A stretch of DNA of 5,382 bases, from contig JAFCZV010000477.1 in NCBI GenBank assembly GCA_019314155.1, positions 1 to 5,382 on the forward strand, given 5' to 3'. The position numbers were made by a program, and so were the translations under genes. This stretch comes from Deltaproteobacteria bacterium (lineage in GTDB: Bacteria > Desulfobacterota > Desulfobacteria > Desulfobacterales > UBA11574). The notes below the pieces were generated by a model. The model saw nothing but the letters and a program-made list of their open reading frames with translations, ran no database searches and had not been told where the DNA came from. Positions 5,096 through 5,382 of the stretch are shown here, piece after piece. Each line of letters opens with the position of its first letter. The stretch's first letter is position 1.

Positions 5096-5206
5096 GATCA
5101 AAATAACACAATATGTGGTAGAAAAAGCTATGATATTAATGAGGGGCCTTTTAGGAGTCCATTGAGGGTAGATAGTGAATGAGGCGGAAACTAATGATTT
5201 CGTGCT

Positions 5207-5236
5207 AAACCTTCAATTGCTGAAAATTGAAGGTTT
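5207..5236. repeat. Perfect 12-bp stem hairpin
   Basis: AAACCTTCAATT (5207-5218) and AATTGAAGGTTT (5225-5236) are exact reverse complements around the 6-base loop GCTGAA. A second small inverted repeat, TTTCG-AAC-CGAAA (5234-5246), overlaps its end. No T-run follows on either strand, so it is not a standard terminator. It lies between the small-gene promoter and repeat copy B. The sequence from 5096 to 5206 holds no gene or site that I can support. Confidence 0.7.
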
Positions 5237-5253
5237 CGAACCGAAATCGAATG

Positions 5254-5382
5254 TTGTGATTTCTTGCCAAACAACAACCTGAAGTCAGTTCATGCTGATT
5301 ACATATATCATAAAAATGAAATAGGCAAACCCGGTGAAATGAGTTTGCCCATTTTGAAAAAACGATATCACACGAATTTTTA
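5254..5382 (+). repeat. Intergenic hairpin repeat, copy B, running off the window
   Basis: Positions 5281-5382 are identical to 3970-4071, with an imperfect match from 5254. The match is still perfect at the last base, so the right boundary of the repeat is not seen. It carries the same hairpin, GGCAAAC/GTTTGCC (arms at about 5324-5330 and 5343-5349), and the tail AAAAAACGATATCACA. It lies upstream of the small-gene operon in the same orientation as copies A and 0. Confidence 0.9.

Noticed and set aside
5078..5182. 34-codon plus-strand frame from ATG 5078
   Set aside because: No ribosome binding site worth the name, no recognisable sequence, and it overlaps the minus-strand promoter.
3942..5382. 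CRISPR array or integron attC array
   Set aside because: There are only a few repeats more than 1 kb apart, with no uniform spacers, no cas genes, no integrase, and no attC core layout.

Overview
The window looks like a gene-sparse accessory stretch of a bacterial chromosome, most likely from a Desulfobacterota (former Deltaproteobacteria) or a relative. This is inferred from the families present: a zinc-ribbon / class III cyclase / STAND ATPase / TPR protein, a short secreted fibronectin-III protein and a small RRSGxxRR protein. No rRNA or marker gene confirms it. Every credible gene is on the minus strand. The large gene is of moderate GC, while the small genes and spacers are visibly AT-rich.

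Layout from left to right. Positions 1-387 have no convincing gene. They hold a degenerate copy of a repeat, a good minus-strand terminator hairpin, and several GATATCACA-type motifs. Positions 388-3674 hold one large signalling gene, read right to left, that is broken into two reading frames. The 5' part (1758-3674) encodes two zinc ribbons, a class III nucleotide cyclase domain and an AAA/STAND ATPase. The 3' part (388-1707) encodes the TPR sensor region. They meet at about 1758-1770, where roughly 27 conserved residues appear to be missing and the frame is shifted, so this is probably a pseudogene or recent lesion. Positions 3675-4139 are intergenic, with the large gene's promoter, a repeat of about 130 bp (copy A) and a plus-facing promoter-like module with no real gene after it.

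Positions 4140-5015 hold three small minus-strand genes: a 49-residue Arg-rich RRSGxxRR protein (4866-5015), a 77-residue cysteine-rich putative zinc-binding protein (4594-4827), and a 109-residue exported fibronectin-III-like protein (4140-4469). A strong sigma70-type promoter at 5065-5095 lies just upstream of the first. The first two genes are 38 bp apart and are probably one operon; the third follows after 124 bp. Positions 5096-5382 are again intergenic, with a perfect 12-bp stem hairpin and copy B of the repeat, which is identical to copy A over 102 bp and runs off the end of the window.

The same repeat, always in the same orientation, therefore brackets two gene modules: the cyclase module and the small-gene module. 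No transposase, integrase or CRISPR is visible. The most notable points are the deletion-broken cyclase, the repeat-bracketed modules, and the small Arg-rich gene with its own promoter. I see no clear evidence of a complete new defence or mobile system.
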